From positions 186,001 to 250,000 of the forward strand of contig NZ_JAUSUB010000005.1 of assembly GCF_030813235.1 (NCBI RefSeq): a stretch of DNA of 64,000 nucleotides. Reading direction: 5' to 3'. Below the pieces are notes generated by a model, which did not search any database, was not told the DNA's origin, and was given only the letters and a program-made list of their open reading frames with translations. Shown here one piece after another: positions 35,614-44,495 of this stretch. Each line of letters starts with the position of its first letter. Within the stretch, counting starts at the first letter, position 1. This stretch comes from Cytobacillus purgationiresistens (GTDB taxonomy: Bacteria; Bacillota; Bacilli; Bacillales; Cytobacillaceae). A program made the translations under genes and the position numbers.

Positions 35614-35812
35614 CCTCCCCTTCTAACCAAAATAATTCATCTACAGGAATATGCAAATGCTTGGCTATACGTAAAGATAATGCAATAGATGGTGAAAATT
35701 CCCCCTTCTCAATAAAACCAATGGTCTGCCTTGTTACTCCTACTCTCTGCGCAATATCTGTTTGGGAAAATCCATGCCTGGCTCTCAATTCTTTTACTCG
35801 ATTACAAAGCAT
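35600..35812 (-). CDS. Small XRE-family HTH regulator
   Basis: This 70-residue protein is almost entirely one helix-turn-helix: RVKELRARHGFSQTDIAQRV, then GVTRQTIGFIEKGEFSPSIA, with the acidic tail LEGEDENE. It belongs to the YozG-like group of single-domain XRE regulators. The ATG at 35812 has a GGAAGGAG ribosome binding site. It overlaps the following membrane protein gene, and the pair forms an operon that probably controls itself. Confidence 0.9.
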   Translation of the reverse strand: MLCNRVKELRARHGFSQTDIAQRVGVTRQTIGFIEKGEFSPSIALSLRIAKHLHIPVDELFWLEGEDENE

Positions 35813-35973
35813 TAGGTGCTCCTTCCAAGAAATGATGTGAATTATTATATACATAATGTAAAGTATTATTAACATCAAGTCAATAATTATTTCCATTTCT
35901 AGAAATTATTTTATTAAATGAAACTTAATGCATCTTTAATACGTAGTGTGATTATACAAAGGAGGAATATTTG

Positions 35974-36403
35974 GTGAAATACACCAATTCTTCATTTGTT
36001 TTGTGGGCGCTTTGGTTTATTGGATTAATTATTTTATTAACCATCAGTCATAGTGTCGGCAATAAAATCATTCAAAATGCAACTGACCATTTTCAAGATT
36101 ATATGAGTGCAAGCCATCATTCCAATTGTGCTAGGACTCTATTTTTCTCTTATCTTAGTCAGAAAATGGACAGTTTCCTTCAACCCGGCATTATTTGTTT
36201 GTGTTACAGTTCCCACGATCCTTTTAGCACTTCTCTATCCAATAATTGCAACTTTTTCTACTGCTGGTATTGAAAACCCTACACTAAGCTCCCTATTCAT
36301 TTGGCTTGTGGATATTAATACATCATTTGGATTCGTCGGTTTTGTTGCTGGCTCGACTTTAATACTTAGTGTTTTTGGTGAATTGAGGAAAAATATCGAT
36401 TAG
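35974..36403 (+). pseudogene. Small membrane protein gene with a frameshift
   Basis: A GGAGG site precedes the GTG at 35974. The first frame encodes one membrane segment (FVLWALWFIGLIILLTISHS) and NKIIQNATDHFQDYMS. Near 36105 the hydrophobic coding pattern moves to another frame, giving QAIIPIVLGLYFSLILV, two more hydrophobic segments and FGELRKNID ending at 36403. The joined product would be about 143 residues with four membrane segments. A one-base change, or a sequencing error, at about 36100-36110 explains it. I do not recognise the family. Confidence 0.6.
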
Positions 36404-36476
36404 ATACTCATCGAATTGGGAATCTTACATGGACTTAGGTGACCTATTCAGTTAGACACTCATCGAATCGGGAGTC
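36400..36476. repeat. Pair of 25-bp direct repeats
   Basis: Two copies of a 25-base unit (TTAGAyACTCATCGAATyGG core) lie at 36400-36424 and 36452-36476, 52 bases apart and matching at 22 of 25 positions. The first begins at the end of the frameshifted membrane gene. They look like a local duplication. Confidence 0.55.
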
Positions 36477-36607
36477 AAACAGAGTTAGATCCCAAAACAG
36501 CTACCAATAGCTCTTTTCCAAGAGACCGAATCACCCAATGTTGCAGGAATGTCTAATGTTCGTATAGAATGATATATTAAGAAAATATTAAAGCGAGGTG
36601 AAATGAT

Positions 36608-36784
36608 ATGAACTCTACATTTACTGTGTTTTTGCCAATCATTATTTATTTTATTATCTTTGTTTTCATGTCGTTGTTTATCATTCGTTATGCTAAAAGT
36701 AAAGTTGCAATGACGGCAGTAATTGTTGTTGGTATCATTATTTTATTATTTATTATTTTGGGTGTTTATCCTTTAATATTCTAG
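36608..36784 (+). CDS. Small two-segment membrane protein (58 residues)
   Basis: The ORF has a GCGAGGTG ribosome binding site and ATG start. Its product has two hydrophobic helices, FLPIIIYFIIFVFMSLFII (residues 8-26) and TAVIVVGIIILLFIILGVY (35-53), joined by the short basic loop RYAKSKVAM. It resembles many small bacillar membrane proteins of unknown function. The strong site and clean hydrophobic pattern support it being real. It is on the plus strand, as is the frameshifted membrane gene upstream. Confidence 0.65.
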   Translation: MNSTFTVFLPIIIYFIIFVFMSLFIIRYAKSKVAMTAVIVVGIIILLFIILGVYPLIF

Positions 36785-36793
36785 AAAGGTATT

Positions 36794-37217
36794 TTATTCA
36801 AAGGATGCCACAACATTAGTTAATTCAAGGATGGCTTTTGCTTCTATCTTTAAAGCGGCATATTTTTCACCAATTCCACCATAGATAAAATCATATTCTA
36901 CAAGCTGTTGATCAATGATATAGGGGAAAGGCAGAACTGAACCAACCTCATAACCGGTTTTTTCTTCAACTACTTGATGGGTGGCCATTCTCGCTTTGTT
37001 CTTATTTAAAATACGGGCGATTTGTTTAAAATCACCCTTTTTTTAGTTGCCAGTTATTAATAATGCGAAATAATCATACTCTGATTTAATAATCAATACT
37101 GGAGCAGTTTGACCACGTTCTATTCCCTAGGAATCTAGCCCCTTCTTCAGCAGTCCGAATTGGATGTTTATGAGGTATGACAACATAGTTACGTTTGCTT
37201 CTTTTTACTTTTTCCAG
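36794..37217 (-). pseudogene. Decayed YbaK/ProX-type aminoacyl-tRNA deacylase gene
   Basis: Read in pieces on the minus strand this gives YVVIPHKHPIRTAEEGARFLG, then after a one-base shift GQTAPVLIIKSEYDYFALLI and TGN-stop. In the same frame follow DFKQIARILNKNKARMATHQ, EEKTGYEVGSVLPFPYIIDQ and ALKIEAKAILELTNVVASFE. Together these cover a complete YbaK-domain protein, including the GYEVGSxxPF motif. An AGGAG site stands before a CTG at 37217 where the start codon would be expected. At least one frameshift, one stop and perhaps start loss inactivate it. Confidence 0.75.
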
Positions 37218-37242
37218 TGTAAACAGCTCCTATCTAAAAAAA

Positions 37243-37261
37243 CCCTTTAAGGATCTAAAGG
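37243..37261 (-). terminator. Terminator after the acetamidase-like gene
   Basis: CCCTTTA (37243-37249) pairs with TAAAGGG (37255-37261), followed by a run of Ts on the minus strand. Confidence 0.75.
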
Positions 37262-37274
37262 GCTTTTATTTACG

Positions 37275-38174
37275 TTATATCAATTCAACATTTAGCTGCT
37301 TCAGCAGTGACTTCGCAACAGAGAACCTTGCTGTCATTAATGGATCCACTATTTGACAGACTTCTACTTGGCCCGCTGCACTCATGATCATCGTGACTTC
37401 ACTTAACGACAAGTCTGTTTTTGATACAATTCTATCGATGATTTCTTCTGTTGCTTTTTTGCAAGCTTCATCCAGTGTTTTTGCTGATACAATTTGCATG
37501 ATAGACTCCTCATTCTCCAGCATAGGATGTTTGAGTGTCACTCCTTTTAACACTTCTAAAGTAACTGTGACCTTAGCTGGAATCTCGATTCCAGATACAC
37601 TGATTTCACCATCCCCCATTGCCGCATGACAATCACCAAGGGCGAATAACGCACCATCCGTAAATACAGGAAAATAAAGGGTGGCCCCTTCAGCAATCTT
37701 TTTATTATCCATATTTCCGCCATGCTCACCTGGTGTTCCACAATTCACAGGCTCACCATCAGGAGCAACTCCAATGACTCCAATCATAGGGTTTAAAGGA
37801 AGCTCAATCTCATTAAACATTGCTTTGCCTTTTTGAATCGGAATCATTTTCGCTTCCATCTCTTGAATGCGATGTCCCATTACGCCTAAGTTAGGACCAA
37901 CAACCATCACACCTTGCTTTGCAATGTCTATTTTGTCTATCCTTACCTTTAATACATCGCCTGCTACTGCTCCTTCAACAAAGATCGGACCTGTCGCAGG
38001 GTTAATTTGATTCCAGTCTATTTCTGATACAACCGTTTCCGGTGTTTGAATTTGATTTTTAAAGCAATCATAAGTTTCTACCGTTATAGTAGAACCAGAT
38101 GGAACAGACCTAATTGGGTTGTGATCTTTGCTGAATTCATAAATGACACCTTCACTTTTCGTTACAACTTTCAT
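37275..38174 (-). CDS. Acetamidase/formamidase family protein
   Basis: This 299-residue protein is in the FmdA/AmdA family, which hydrolyses short amides such as formamide or acetamide to the acid and ammonia. Family signatures are NPATGPIFVEGAVAGDVLKV, GVAPDGEPVNCGTPGEHGGN and FALGDCHAAMGDGEISVSGIE. The length is normal for the bacillar form. It is the last gene of a three-gene minus-strand run after a Nudix hydrolase and a GNAT acetyltransferase, with a terminator 13 bases beyond the stop. Confidence 0.92.
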   Translation of the reverse strand: MKVVTKSEGVIYEFSKDHNPIRSVPSGSTITVETYDCFKNQIQTPETVVSEIDWNQINPATGPIFVEGAVAGDVLKVRIDKIDIAKQGVMVVGPNLGVMGHRIQEMEAKMIPIQKGKAMFNEIELPLNPMIGVIGVAPDGEPVNCGTPGEHGGNMDNKKIAEGATLYFPVFTDGALFALGDCHAAMGDGEISVSGIEIPAKVTVTLEVLKGVTLKHPMLENEESIMQIVSAKTLDEACKKATEEIIDRIVSKTDLSLSEVTMIMSAAGQVEVCQIVDPLMTARFSVAKSLLKQLNVELI

Positions 38175-38220
38175 TTTGACGCCTCCCTAATTTATATATT
38201 CTATCAATCGTTCCCTAAGG

Positions 38221-38841
38221 TTAAAGCGCTGCATTGATTAATTGAATGATGCTGTGATAATAAGAATTTGGATGAGGAACAAATCTATCTTTCATTACCT
38301 TTTCATTCAACCTCTTCACAGAATCATCTGCTAGTATTTCAAAACCTTCAACATGGATTTCTTCAGACTTTTCCAGCCAAAGATCTGTGAAATCGGAAAA
38401 TTTTGCCCGAATGATACCTGCTACCTCTTCTTTTTGCAATGAGAAATCTTCATAATCTACTTTTTTAGTATATAGATAAACATGGGCGAACTCTCTATCA
38501 ATAAATCTGCCATTATCTTTTTCAACACAATATGGAATTTCACCTAGTTTCTTAAGTTCATGCATGAATAGGCCCAGGCCCAGCTCTTCATGTACCTCAC
38601 GGATTCCATCATTAACATTTTCATTTGCAAGCAAATGACCCGCAGCTGTTATATCAAAAAGGTCAGGGAAATCTGCCTTTTCTTTACTTCTTAATTGAAA
38701 ATATATATATGATATATCCATATCAAAATATACAACCCAGCAATGGAAAGTCTCATGCCAATAACCGTTTTTATGAACTTCTGATCGAGAAGCTACACCG
38801 GTCTGCTGCTTATTTTCATTAAAAACCTTTAACATTTCCAA
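38221..38841 (-). CDS. Nudix hydrolase (YfcD/isopentenyl-isomerase-like)
   Basis: This 206-residue Nudix protein has the box GHLLANENVNDGIREVHEELGL at about residues 67-88, with the REVHEEL core. The spacing is one residue shorter than the canonical box, which is usual for the YfcD/IPP isomerase-like subgroup (AAGHL). It hydrolyses nucleoside diphosphate-linked or similar substrates; the exact one is unknown. The TTG start has a GGAG site 8 bases upstream, better placed than the ATG two codons on. Confidence 0.87.
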   Translation of the reverse strand: MEMLKVFNENKQQTGVASRSEVHKNGYWHETFHCWVVYFDMDISYIYFQLRSKEKADFPDLFDITAAGHLLANENVNDGIREVHEELGLGLFMHELKKLGEIPYCVEKDNGRFIDREFAHVYLYTKKVDYEDFSLQKEEVAGIIRAKFSDFTDLWLEKSEEIHVEGFEILADDSVKRLNEKVMKDRFVPHPNSYYHSIIQLINAAL

Positions 38842-38857
38842 CTTAGAATCTCCACTT

Positions 38858-39316
38858 CTATGTAAGTAATTTTGTCATAAAAACACTGTTTGGATCCGCT
38901 TGATACTCAGAGAATGGCCCACAATAAATAAACCCGTTTCTTTCGTATAGTTTTCTTGCCGGCAGGAAGGCTTCCATTGACCCAGTTTCCAAACTAAGTC
39001 GCTGAAATCCCCGCAATGCTGCTTCATTTATTATATGGGTCAGCATCCTTTGAGCAACGCCTTTTCTTAAATGTTTGTTTGAGGTTCTCATAGATTTCAG
39101 CTCTCCATGATCATCAGCCAACTTCTTTAGCGCACCGCATCCCAATAATTCTTCTCCTTCCCATACACTCCAAAATGTGATAGAGGGTTCTTTTAATCCG
39201 TCTAGATTTAACGCATGTATACTCTCTGGCGGAGAATTTATTGCCATTCCATCCAAATGTTCAGCAATTAGTGAGATAATCTGATTACCTGTTAAATTAT
39301 CTATTTTTATATCCAT
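38858..39316 (-). CDS. GNAT-family N-acetyltransferase
   Basis: This 152-residue GNAT acetyltransferase has the acetyl-CoA-binding motif A region SNKHLRKGVAQRMLTHIINE (the form R/Q-x-x-G-x-A/G) and the C-terminal LYERNGFIYCGPF. The substrate is unknown. A GGAG site lies 8 bases before the ATG. It leads the three-gene run with the Nudix hydrolase and the acetamidase. Confidence 0.9.
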   Translation of the reverse strand: MDIKIDNLTGNQIISLIAEHLDGMAINSPPESIHALNLDGLKEPSITFWSVWEGEELLGCGALKKLADDHGELKSMRTSNKHLRKGVAQRMLTHIINEAALRGFQRLSLETGSMEAFLPARKLYERNGFIYCGPFSEYQADPNSVFMTKLLT

Positions 39317-39476
39317 AAACCATTCTCCTTCGAAAAGTAATCAAAATATTAACATTAATTATAATAGTAGTAATTCACCAAGTAAATCTTAATTACCACA
39401 GGAATATTATTTCACAAATAAATTGAAATGAATTATACTAAGCAAAGGTTTATTTAAAGGAAAGTTGGGATTATAC

Positions 39477-39671
39477 GTGAACGGTAGAAATAGAAAAGAT
39501 ATTATGCCAGGTATTGAAGTCAATATTATATTAAAAGCAGATCAAAGGTCAGGGAAGCTTACAAAAGGAATAGTGAAGGATATTTTAACAAATTCAAGCA
39601 CGCATCCACATGGTATTAAAGTCAGATTAACCGATGGACAAGTAGGACGCGTTCAGGAAATACTTTCTTAA
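39477..39671 (+). CDS. ywbE: YwbE family protein (DUF2196)
   Basis: This small basic protein of about 64 residues is in the YwbE family of unknown function, found across Firmicutes. The conserved pattern RKDIMPGIEVNIILKADQRS, then GIVKDILTNSSTHPHGIKVR and DGQVGRVQEI is complete. The GTG at 39477 is chosen because family members begin with MNGxNR; an in-frame TTG lies four codons upstream. It is a lone plus-strand gene ending in a shared bidirectional terminator. Confidence 0.9.
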   Translation: MNGRNRKDIMPGIEVNIILKADQRSGKLTKGIVKDILTNSSTHPHGIKVRLTDGQVGRVQEILS

Positions 39672-39688
39672 TTCGAATACTTTAAGAC

Positions 39689-39735
39689 AAAAAACGAGGA
39701 GAAGCACTGATTAAAGGCTTCCTCTCGTTTTTTGT
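39689..39735. terminator. Bidirectional terminator with a stop codon in its loop
   Basis: AAAAAACGAG..GAAGC pairs with GCTTCCTCTCGTTTTTT around a loop of about 11 bases. It serves ywbE on the plus strand and the MFS gene on the minus strand. The MFS stop codon (39711-39713) lies inside the hairpin. Confidence 0.8.
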
Positions 39736-41087
39736 TTTGCTGATTTTACGTAAAATACTTTTGTTATAAACGCTATACAAATAAAAACAAATAGACATAA
39801 ATATATATTTCTATAGATTAGTTGTAGTGCCATTCCCTCTTGAAATTTTAATAAGAGACCGCAGATCGTCACACCTACTGCACCACCAGTGAATTGCAAT
39901 AACTGAAGCAGCCCCATCCCTGCACCATTTTCTCCTCTCGGTAATATCCTCGTCACTTCATTGGAAATACCTGAATTAATCGAAGCAAAACCGACACTTG
40001 CGAATAAATAAGTGATTAAAATAAAAACCGGGGCTATAGATGATAGATAAGCATACATAATAGTTGCAATCATTAAAAACACTTGACCGAGAAAAACAAA
40101 TGGTCTTGTGCCATATCGATCAATTAGCCTGCCTATTAATTGACCTGCGAGGACTGCTATAATTGCGCCAGGAAAAATGATCAATCCCATTTCAATCGGT
40201 TCTTTTTTAAATTGACTCAATAAAATAATCGGCATTAAGAACAAATTCGAGAAATTAAATAGATAGGCAATCAAGCCGATTAATAAAAGTTTTTGATATT
40301 GTTTTTTCTTGAGAAGCTGCGGCTGTATAAACGGATTCCTCTTTCGATTCAAGTACACCCATAAAATAAAAAACAACAGAACAGATAGGGAAAGCAAGAG
40401 GAATGACAATGTGGAAATATAAAGCAGGAAACAAGTGACACTCGCTGCTGTCAATAGGCTTCCACTAAAATCAAAATGCCCGGGTTTCACAGTCTCATTT
40501 GGCAGTAGTTTAAATAATAATGGAATCGCGATGATAATTAAGGCTGGTATAAGAAATAGGAAATTCCATCCGAAGAATTGGGTGGCTGCTCCTCCGATAA
40601 CTGGACCCAGACCAAATCCTAAACCTGCACCCGAGGCAATGATTGCCATACCCTTTCCTCTGCGGGTGATAGGTATAAAACGGCTTGCTACAATTAAAGA
40701 CAAGCCTGGAACAGCTCCCGCGCCTAGAGCTTGAAGTACACGTGCAGTCAGCAATAAATAAAAGCCGTTTGTAAAAAAGCCAAAAACCGACGCAGCACTA
40801 AATATTATTAGTCCTATAAATAAAAGCCTTGAAATTGGAATATAATCAGAAAGTCTGCTGAATGTTAATGTGGAGATTGCAAAGGCAATAGAATATCCTG
40901 ACACAATCCATGCAGCTGTAGAAGTATGAATATGTAAATCAATTAATATCGATGGCAAAGCGACATTGAACATCGTTGTATTCATTACTACAAACCATGT
41001 GCAGAAAAACAAGGTCCATACAAGTTTATTCTCGTTTAATTCTTCCTTATACTCTTGAATCAGTGAATGGGAGGATACTCTAGACAT
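39711..41087 (-). CDS. MFS transporter, DHA2-type drug exporter-like
   Basis: This 458-residue major facilitator has about 14 membrane segments. The first helix ends in MFNVALPSILIDL, the DHA2 (EmrB/QacA, Tet-like) signature, and motif C is seen as GAGLGFGLGPVIGG. A cytoplasmic N-terminus of about 20 residues precedes the first helix. It probably exports a toxic compound by proton antiport; the substrate is unknown. Its upstream region (41088-41360) shows no regulator gene. Confidence 0.88.
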   Translation of the reverse strand: MSRVSSHSLIQEYKEELNENKLVWTLFFCTWFVVMNTTMFNVALPSILIDLHIHTSTAAWIVSGYSIAFAISTLTFSRLSDYIPISRLLFIGLIIFSAASVFGFFTNGFYLLLTARVLQALGAGAVPGLSLIVASRFIPITRRGKGMAIIASGAGLGFGLGPVIGGAATQFFGWNFLFLIPALIIIAIPLLFKLLPNETVKPGHFDFSGSLLTAASVTCFLLYISTLSFLLLSLSVLLFFILWVYLNRKRNPFIQPQLLKKKQYQKLLLIGLIAYLFNFSNLFLMPIILLSQFKKEPIEMGLIIFPGAIIAVLAGQLIGRLIDRYGTRPFVFLGQVFLMIATIMYAYLSSIAPVFILITYLFASVGFASINSGISNEVTRILPRGENGAGMGLLQLLQFTGGAVGVTICGLLLKFQEGMALQLIYRNIYLCLFVFICIAFITKVFYVKSAKQKTRGSL

Positions 41088-41323
41088 AGACTTTACACCT
41101 AATCCTTCTATAATGACTTGAATAAATCATCATTTGTATATAAATATAATCATGTAGGGTTTTTTATTCCTTTAATATATTGAAATAATAGTCCATTCTA
41201 ATGCGAAAGCTCACACACTTTGCTTAAAACATTGCTTTTTTATAAGCTTAGAATGCTTTTTTAATTAAATATTAGCAATGTTCTAATAATTATACAACGA
41301 TTTCTCCTTACATTTTTATAATA

Positions 41324-41353
41324 TTAGCCGCAATCTAGAAAGATTACGGCTAA
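41324..41353 (-). terminator. Hairpin at the end of the sbcDC operon
   Basis: TTAGCCG-AATCT pairs with AGATT-CGGCTAA with one mismatch (41324-41353). It overlaps the region just past the sbcC stop. No clean T run follows on the minus strand, so termination strength is uncertain. Confidence 0.45.
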
Positions 41354-41360
41354 GCAATGG

Positions 41361-44300
41361 TTAACTTAAAAATACAAATTTAGTTTGACTTCCGCCTTTG
41401 GTTGCTATAACTTCAAGACGCGCATCAATTCTTTCTTTTAATTCTGGCACATGGGAGATGATTCCAACCAGTCTGCCACTGCTTTGAATTTCTATTAGAG
41501 ATTCTATCGCCTGCTCAAGAGATTCAGGATCGAGTGTACCGAATCCTTCATCGATAAACATGGTTTCTAAAGATACGCCCCCTGCATGCTGCTGCACAAT
41601 ATCTGCTAGCCCAAGTGCAAGTGCTAAAGAAGCTTTAAAGCTTTCACCGCCAGACAATGTTTTGACATGTCGTTCCTGCCCAGTATATTGGTCATACACT
41701 AAGAGCTCCAGCCCGCTTTGAACATTACCTTTAGAGCGATCCGTTTTTCTTAGTAATTCGTATCTTCCACTCGTCATTTTACTTAACCTGACATTTGCCT
41801 CTCTTAATATGTCATCTAGGAAAGAAGCAAGAACGAACCGTTCAAAAGTGATTCGATAAGTATTCTGTCCGCGGGACATATCTGATAAGTGACCAATGAG
41901 TTTGTATTTTTCCTCCAGATCCTGAATTTCTGTATTTATTTGCTGAATCTTCGTTGCAATCGTCTCATTATCTCTTTTCTTAATGGTTAAATCTGTATGT
42001 TTTTCTTTAATAGATTGGAGTTCCTGGCTGATTTCCTGAAGCTCAGATTGTAATTTTTCTGCATCAGGCTTATTGATACCTTTTAGTAAGTCTATCAGCT
42101 CTTCGTATCGATCATGAACTGAACGGACCTCTTCCCTATAACCTCGAATGGAGGAATCCAATTCTGCTATGTCCTGTTCAGTTTTCTTGGCATTGGCATA
42201 CTCTCCGTACACTTTGAACCCTTGTTTCTGCATTCTTTGTACAAAAGCAGCCCTCTCCACACCTAAAGCATCCTTCATTTGTGTTACATTTTTACCGATT
42301 GTTTCAACACGAGCTTGTTCTGCGGAAAAACTAGCTTTTGCATCCTCAAATTTTCTCTGAGCATTTTCTAGGCTTTTGCGTAAATCTGATAATTTCTTTT
42401 CGGCTGTTTCTATTTGATGATGATAGGCTTGCATCGACCTTAATTCTTCGGGAATAGCATTGATCATCCGCATAAGGTTAGCATTTTGTTCTGTATAGGT
42501 AATTCTTGTTTCACTATATAATTCTGTATGCTCTTTTAATTGCAGCGAAAGCTCATTCTTCTTTAATTCTGCTTGTTCGATTTCCTTGCCGCATATGGTT
42601 AACCGATTCTTACGCTTGCCTAGTTCATTTTGCAAATGTACAGCTTCTTTATATTGATTCTTAATAGACGCAAAAAGAGTCAATGAATGATCATCTGCAA
42701 AATCAGGCCTTTTCAGCTCAATCTCCTGTTTTAATTCTTGGATTGCGTCTTGAATTGTTTCAGTTTTGGATTGCGACTCATAATACTTTGTATCTGCATG
42801 GGCTTTTTCTTTTTCTATAACGGCTAATTGTTGTTTTGCTGCCTTTAAATCCTCTTCATTTGGAATTTCTTCTGACGAAATTGCGGGTGTCGGATGATCC
42901 ATTGACCCGCAAACAGGACAGGGTTCCCCTGATTGCAGCTGGTCAGCGAGAATCGAAGCTTGTCCATGAAGCCACTGTTCTTCCAATGTTGTGATCAATT
43001 TTTTAGCATCTTTCAACCTGGCATTTATATTTTGCACAAGCCATTTATTTGTTTCAAAGACTTGAATTACAGCTTTGTAATTCTCTTTATGGGTTAAATA
43101 TTTTCGCAACTTATTTTGTTCATCCTCTAAAGTATATAAAAGGCGCTCATTTTCGACAGATTGCATTTGTTCTTTTTCAAGCATCTGTTTTTCTTCTTTT
43201 AAAGATTGCAGTTCTTGTTCTTGCAGTTTGATAGCTGCTTCGTCATCTGATTGCAACTGATTATAGAATTTCAACTTCGTTTGCAAAGAACGTACCATTT
43301 CGTCCACTTTTGCAAATGATCGAATATCCTCTTCCATATTCTTCAATCTATTTATTTCAGATTCAGCTTGCTGCCTGTCAGCTTCACGGTTTTTCTCTGC
43401 TTGATAGGCAGCTTCACTCGTCTTTAACAGCTCAGTAATTGCCGAAAGCTGTGTACGCGCATTATTTAATTGCCCATCCGCCTTGTCTGAATCTCGCTTA
43501 AGTCTGTGACAAAGCTGTTCTTGCTGATCGAGAACGGATGCTTTGTAAGCAAGAGCTAAATCCTTTTCTTTCTTTTGAAAATCATCTTCCATTCTTTTTA
43601 ACTCGTCTTTTCTTTTTGCCAATTCATCTTTTGTTTTCAACTGCTTCATGATGGATTCTGCTTCAAAAAGCTTTTGCTGTAATTGATTTTTCACTTTTTC
43701 TCTATCTATGACAGTTGTATGAAGAGACTCTAATTGTGTTTCCATCTCTTCAATTTCTGCCAACAGCAACGGAATAATCACATCTGCCTGATCCGCCCCA
43801 TCCAGCAATGCTGCTTGAAGCTGTTCATTATTTATCACATGAATTTGTTGAATAGCATGGGTTCTATGATTCACTTGAGATTCAACGGCTCTCCTCAGTA
43901 AAGCTGACTCTTCTTTCAGCTTTTCTTCAACGCGTTTATAAACCTCAGTATGAAAAAGTCGCTGAAGAATCATTTCTTTTTCTTTACTGTCAGAGGTTAA
44001 AAGCTTACGAAATTCCCCTTGTGGAATCATCAAAATTTGCTTAAATTGGTTGCTATCAATAATCATAATTTCCTTCATTTTGTCATCAACATCACGCACA
44101 TTTGATGCTAGTAGTAACTGTTCACCATCGTCATTATAGACGTATAGCTCTGCTTTTGCACCAATTGTTGTTGTGCCATCTCCACGCTCTTTTTTCTTCA
44201 GCTGTTGCGGAGAACGTTTAATGAAATACATTTTATTTCTTAGTGAAAACTCTAAGGTCACTTCAGTTGGATTATTTGGCTGGGCAAATTGGCTTCTTAA

Positions 44301-44495
44301 ATCTATTCCATTTCGATCTTCCCCGCTCGCCTTTCCATAAATCGCAAAGCTGATTCCATCAAATATCGTCGTTTTCCCTGCTCCTGTTTTTCCCGAAATA
44401 ACAAACATCGTTCGCGAGCCTAAAGAGGTGAAATCAATTGACTCTGTACCAGCATAAGGACCAAATGCTTGCATAGTTAATTTAAGAGGCCTCAC
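41361..44495 (-). CDS. sbcC: Exonuclease subunit SbcC
   Basis: This 1044-residue SMC-like ATPase subunit of the SbcCD nuclease (Mre11-Rad50 type) cleaves DNA hairpins and blocked ends. Walker A is GKTGAGKT at residues 35-42, and long coiled coils flank the zinc hook CPVC at about residue 527. The C-terminal signature is KTLSGGESFKASLALALGLA and Walker B is MFIDEGFGTLDPESLEQA. It overlaps sbcD by 4 bases. Length is normal. Confidence 0.96.
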   Translation of the reverse strand: MRPLKLTMQAFGPYAGTESIDFTSLGSRTMFVISGKTGAGKTTIFDGISFAIYGKASGEDRNGIDLRSQFAQPNNPTEVTLEFSLRNKMYFIKRSPQQLKKKERGDGTTTIGAKAELYVYNDDGEQLLLASNVRDVDDKMKEIMIIDSNQFKQILMIPQGEFRKLLTSDSKEKEMILQRLFHTEVYKRVEEKLKEESALLRRAVESQVNHRTHAIQQIHVINNEQLQAALLDGADQADVIIPLLLAEIEEMETQLESLHTTVIDREKVKNQLQQKLFEAESIMKQLKTKDELAKRKDELKRMEDDFQKKEKDLALAYKASVLDQQEQLCHRLKRDSDKADGQLNNARTQLSAITELLKTSEAAYQAEKNREADRQQAESEINRLKNMEEDIRSFAKVDEMVRSLQTKLKFYNQLQSDDEAAIKLQEQELQSLKEEKQMLEKEQMQSVENERLLYTLEDEQNKLRKYLTHKENYKAVIQVFETNKWLVQNINARLKDAKKLITTLEEQWLHGQASILADQLQSGEPCPVCGSMDHPTPAISSEEIPNEEDLKAAKQQLAVIEKEKAHADTKYYESQSKTETIQDAIQELKQEIELKRPDFADDHSLTLFASIKNQYKEAVHLQNELGKRKNRLTICGKEIEQAELKKNELSLQLKEHTELYSETRITYTEQNANLMRMINAIPEELRSMQAYHHQIETAEKKLSDLRKSLENAQRKFEDAKASFSAEQARVETIGKNVTQMKDALGVERAAFVQRMQKQGFKVYGEYANAKKTEQDIAELDSSIRGYREEVRSVHDRYEELIDLLKGINKPDAEKLQSELQEISQELQSIKEKHTDLTIKKRDNETIATKIQQINTEIQDLEEKYKLIGHLSDMSRGQNTYRITFERFVLASFLDDILREANVRLSKMTSGRYELLRKTDRSKGNVQSGLELLVYDQYTGQERHVKTLSGGESFKASLALALGLADIVQQHAGGVSLETMFIDEGFGTLDPESLEQAIESLIEIQSSGRLVGIISHVPELKERIDARLEVIATKGGSQTKFVFLS

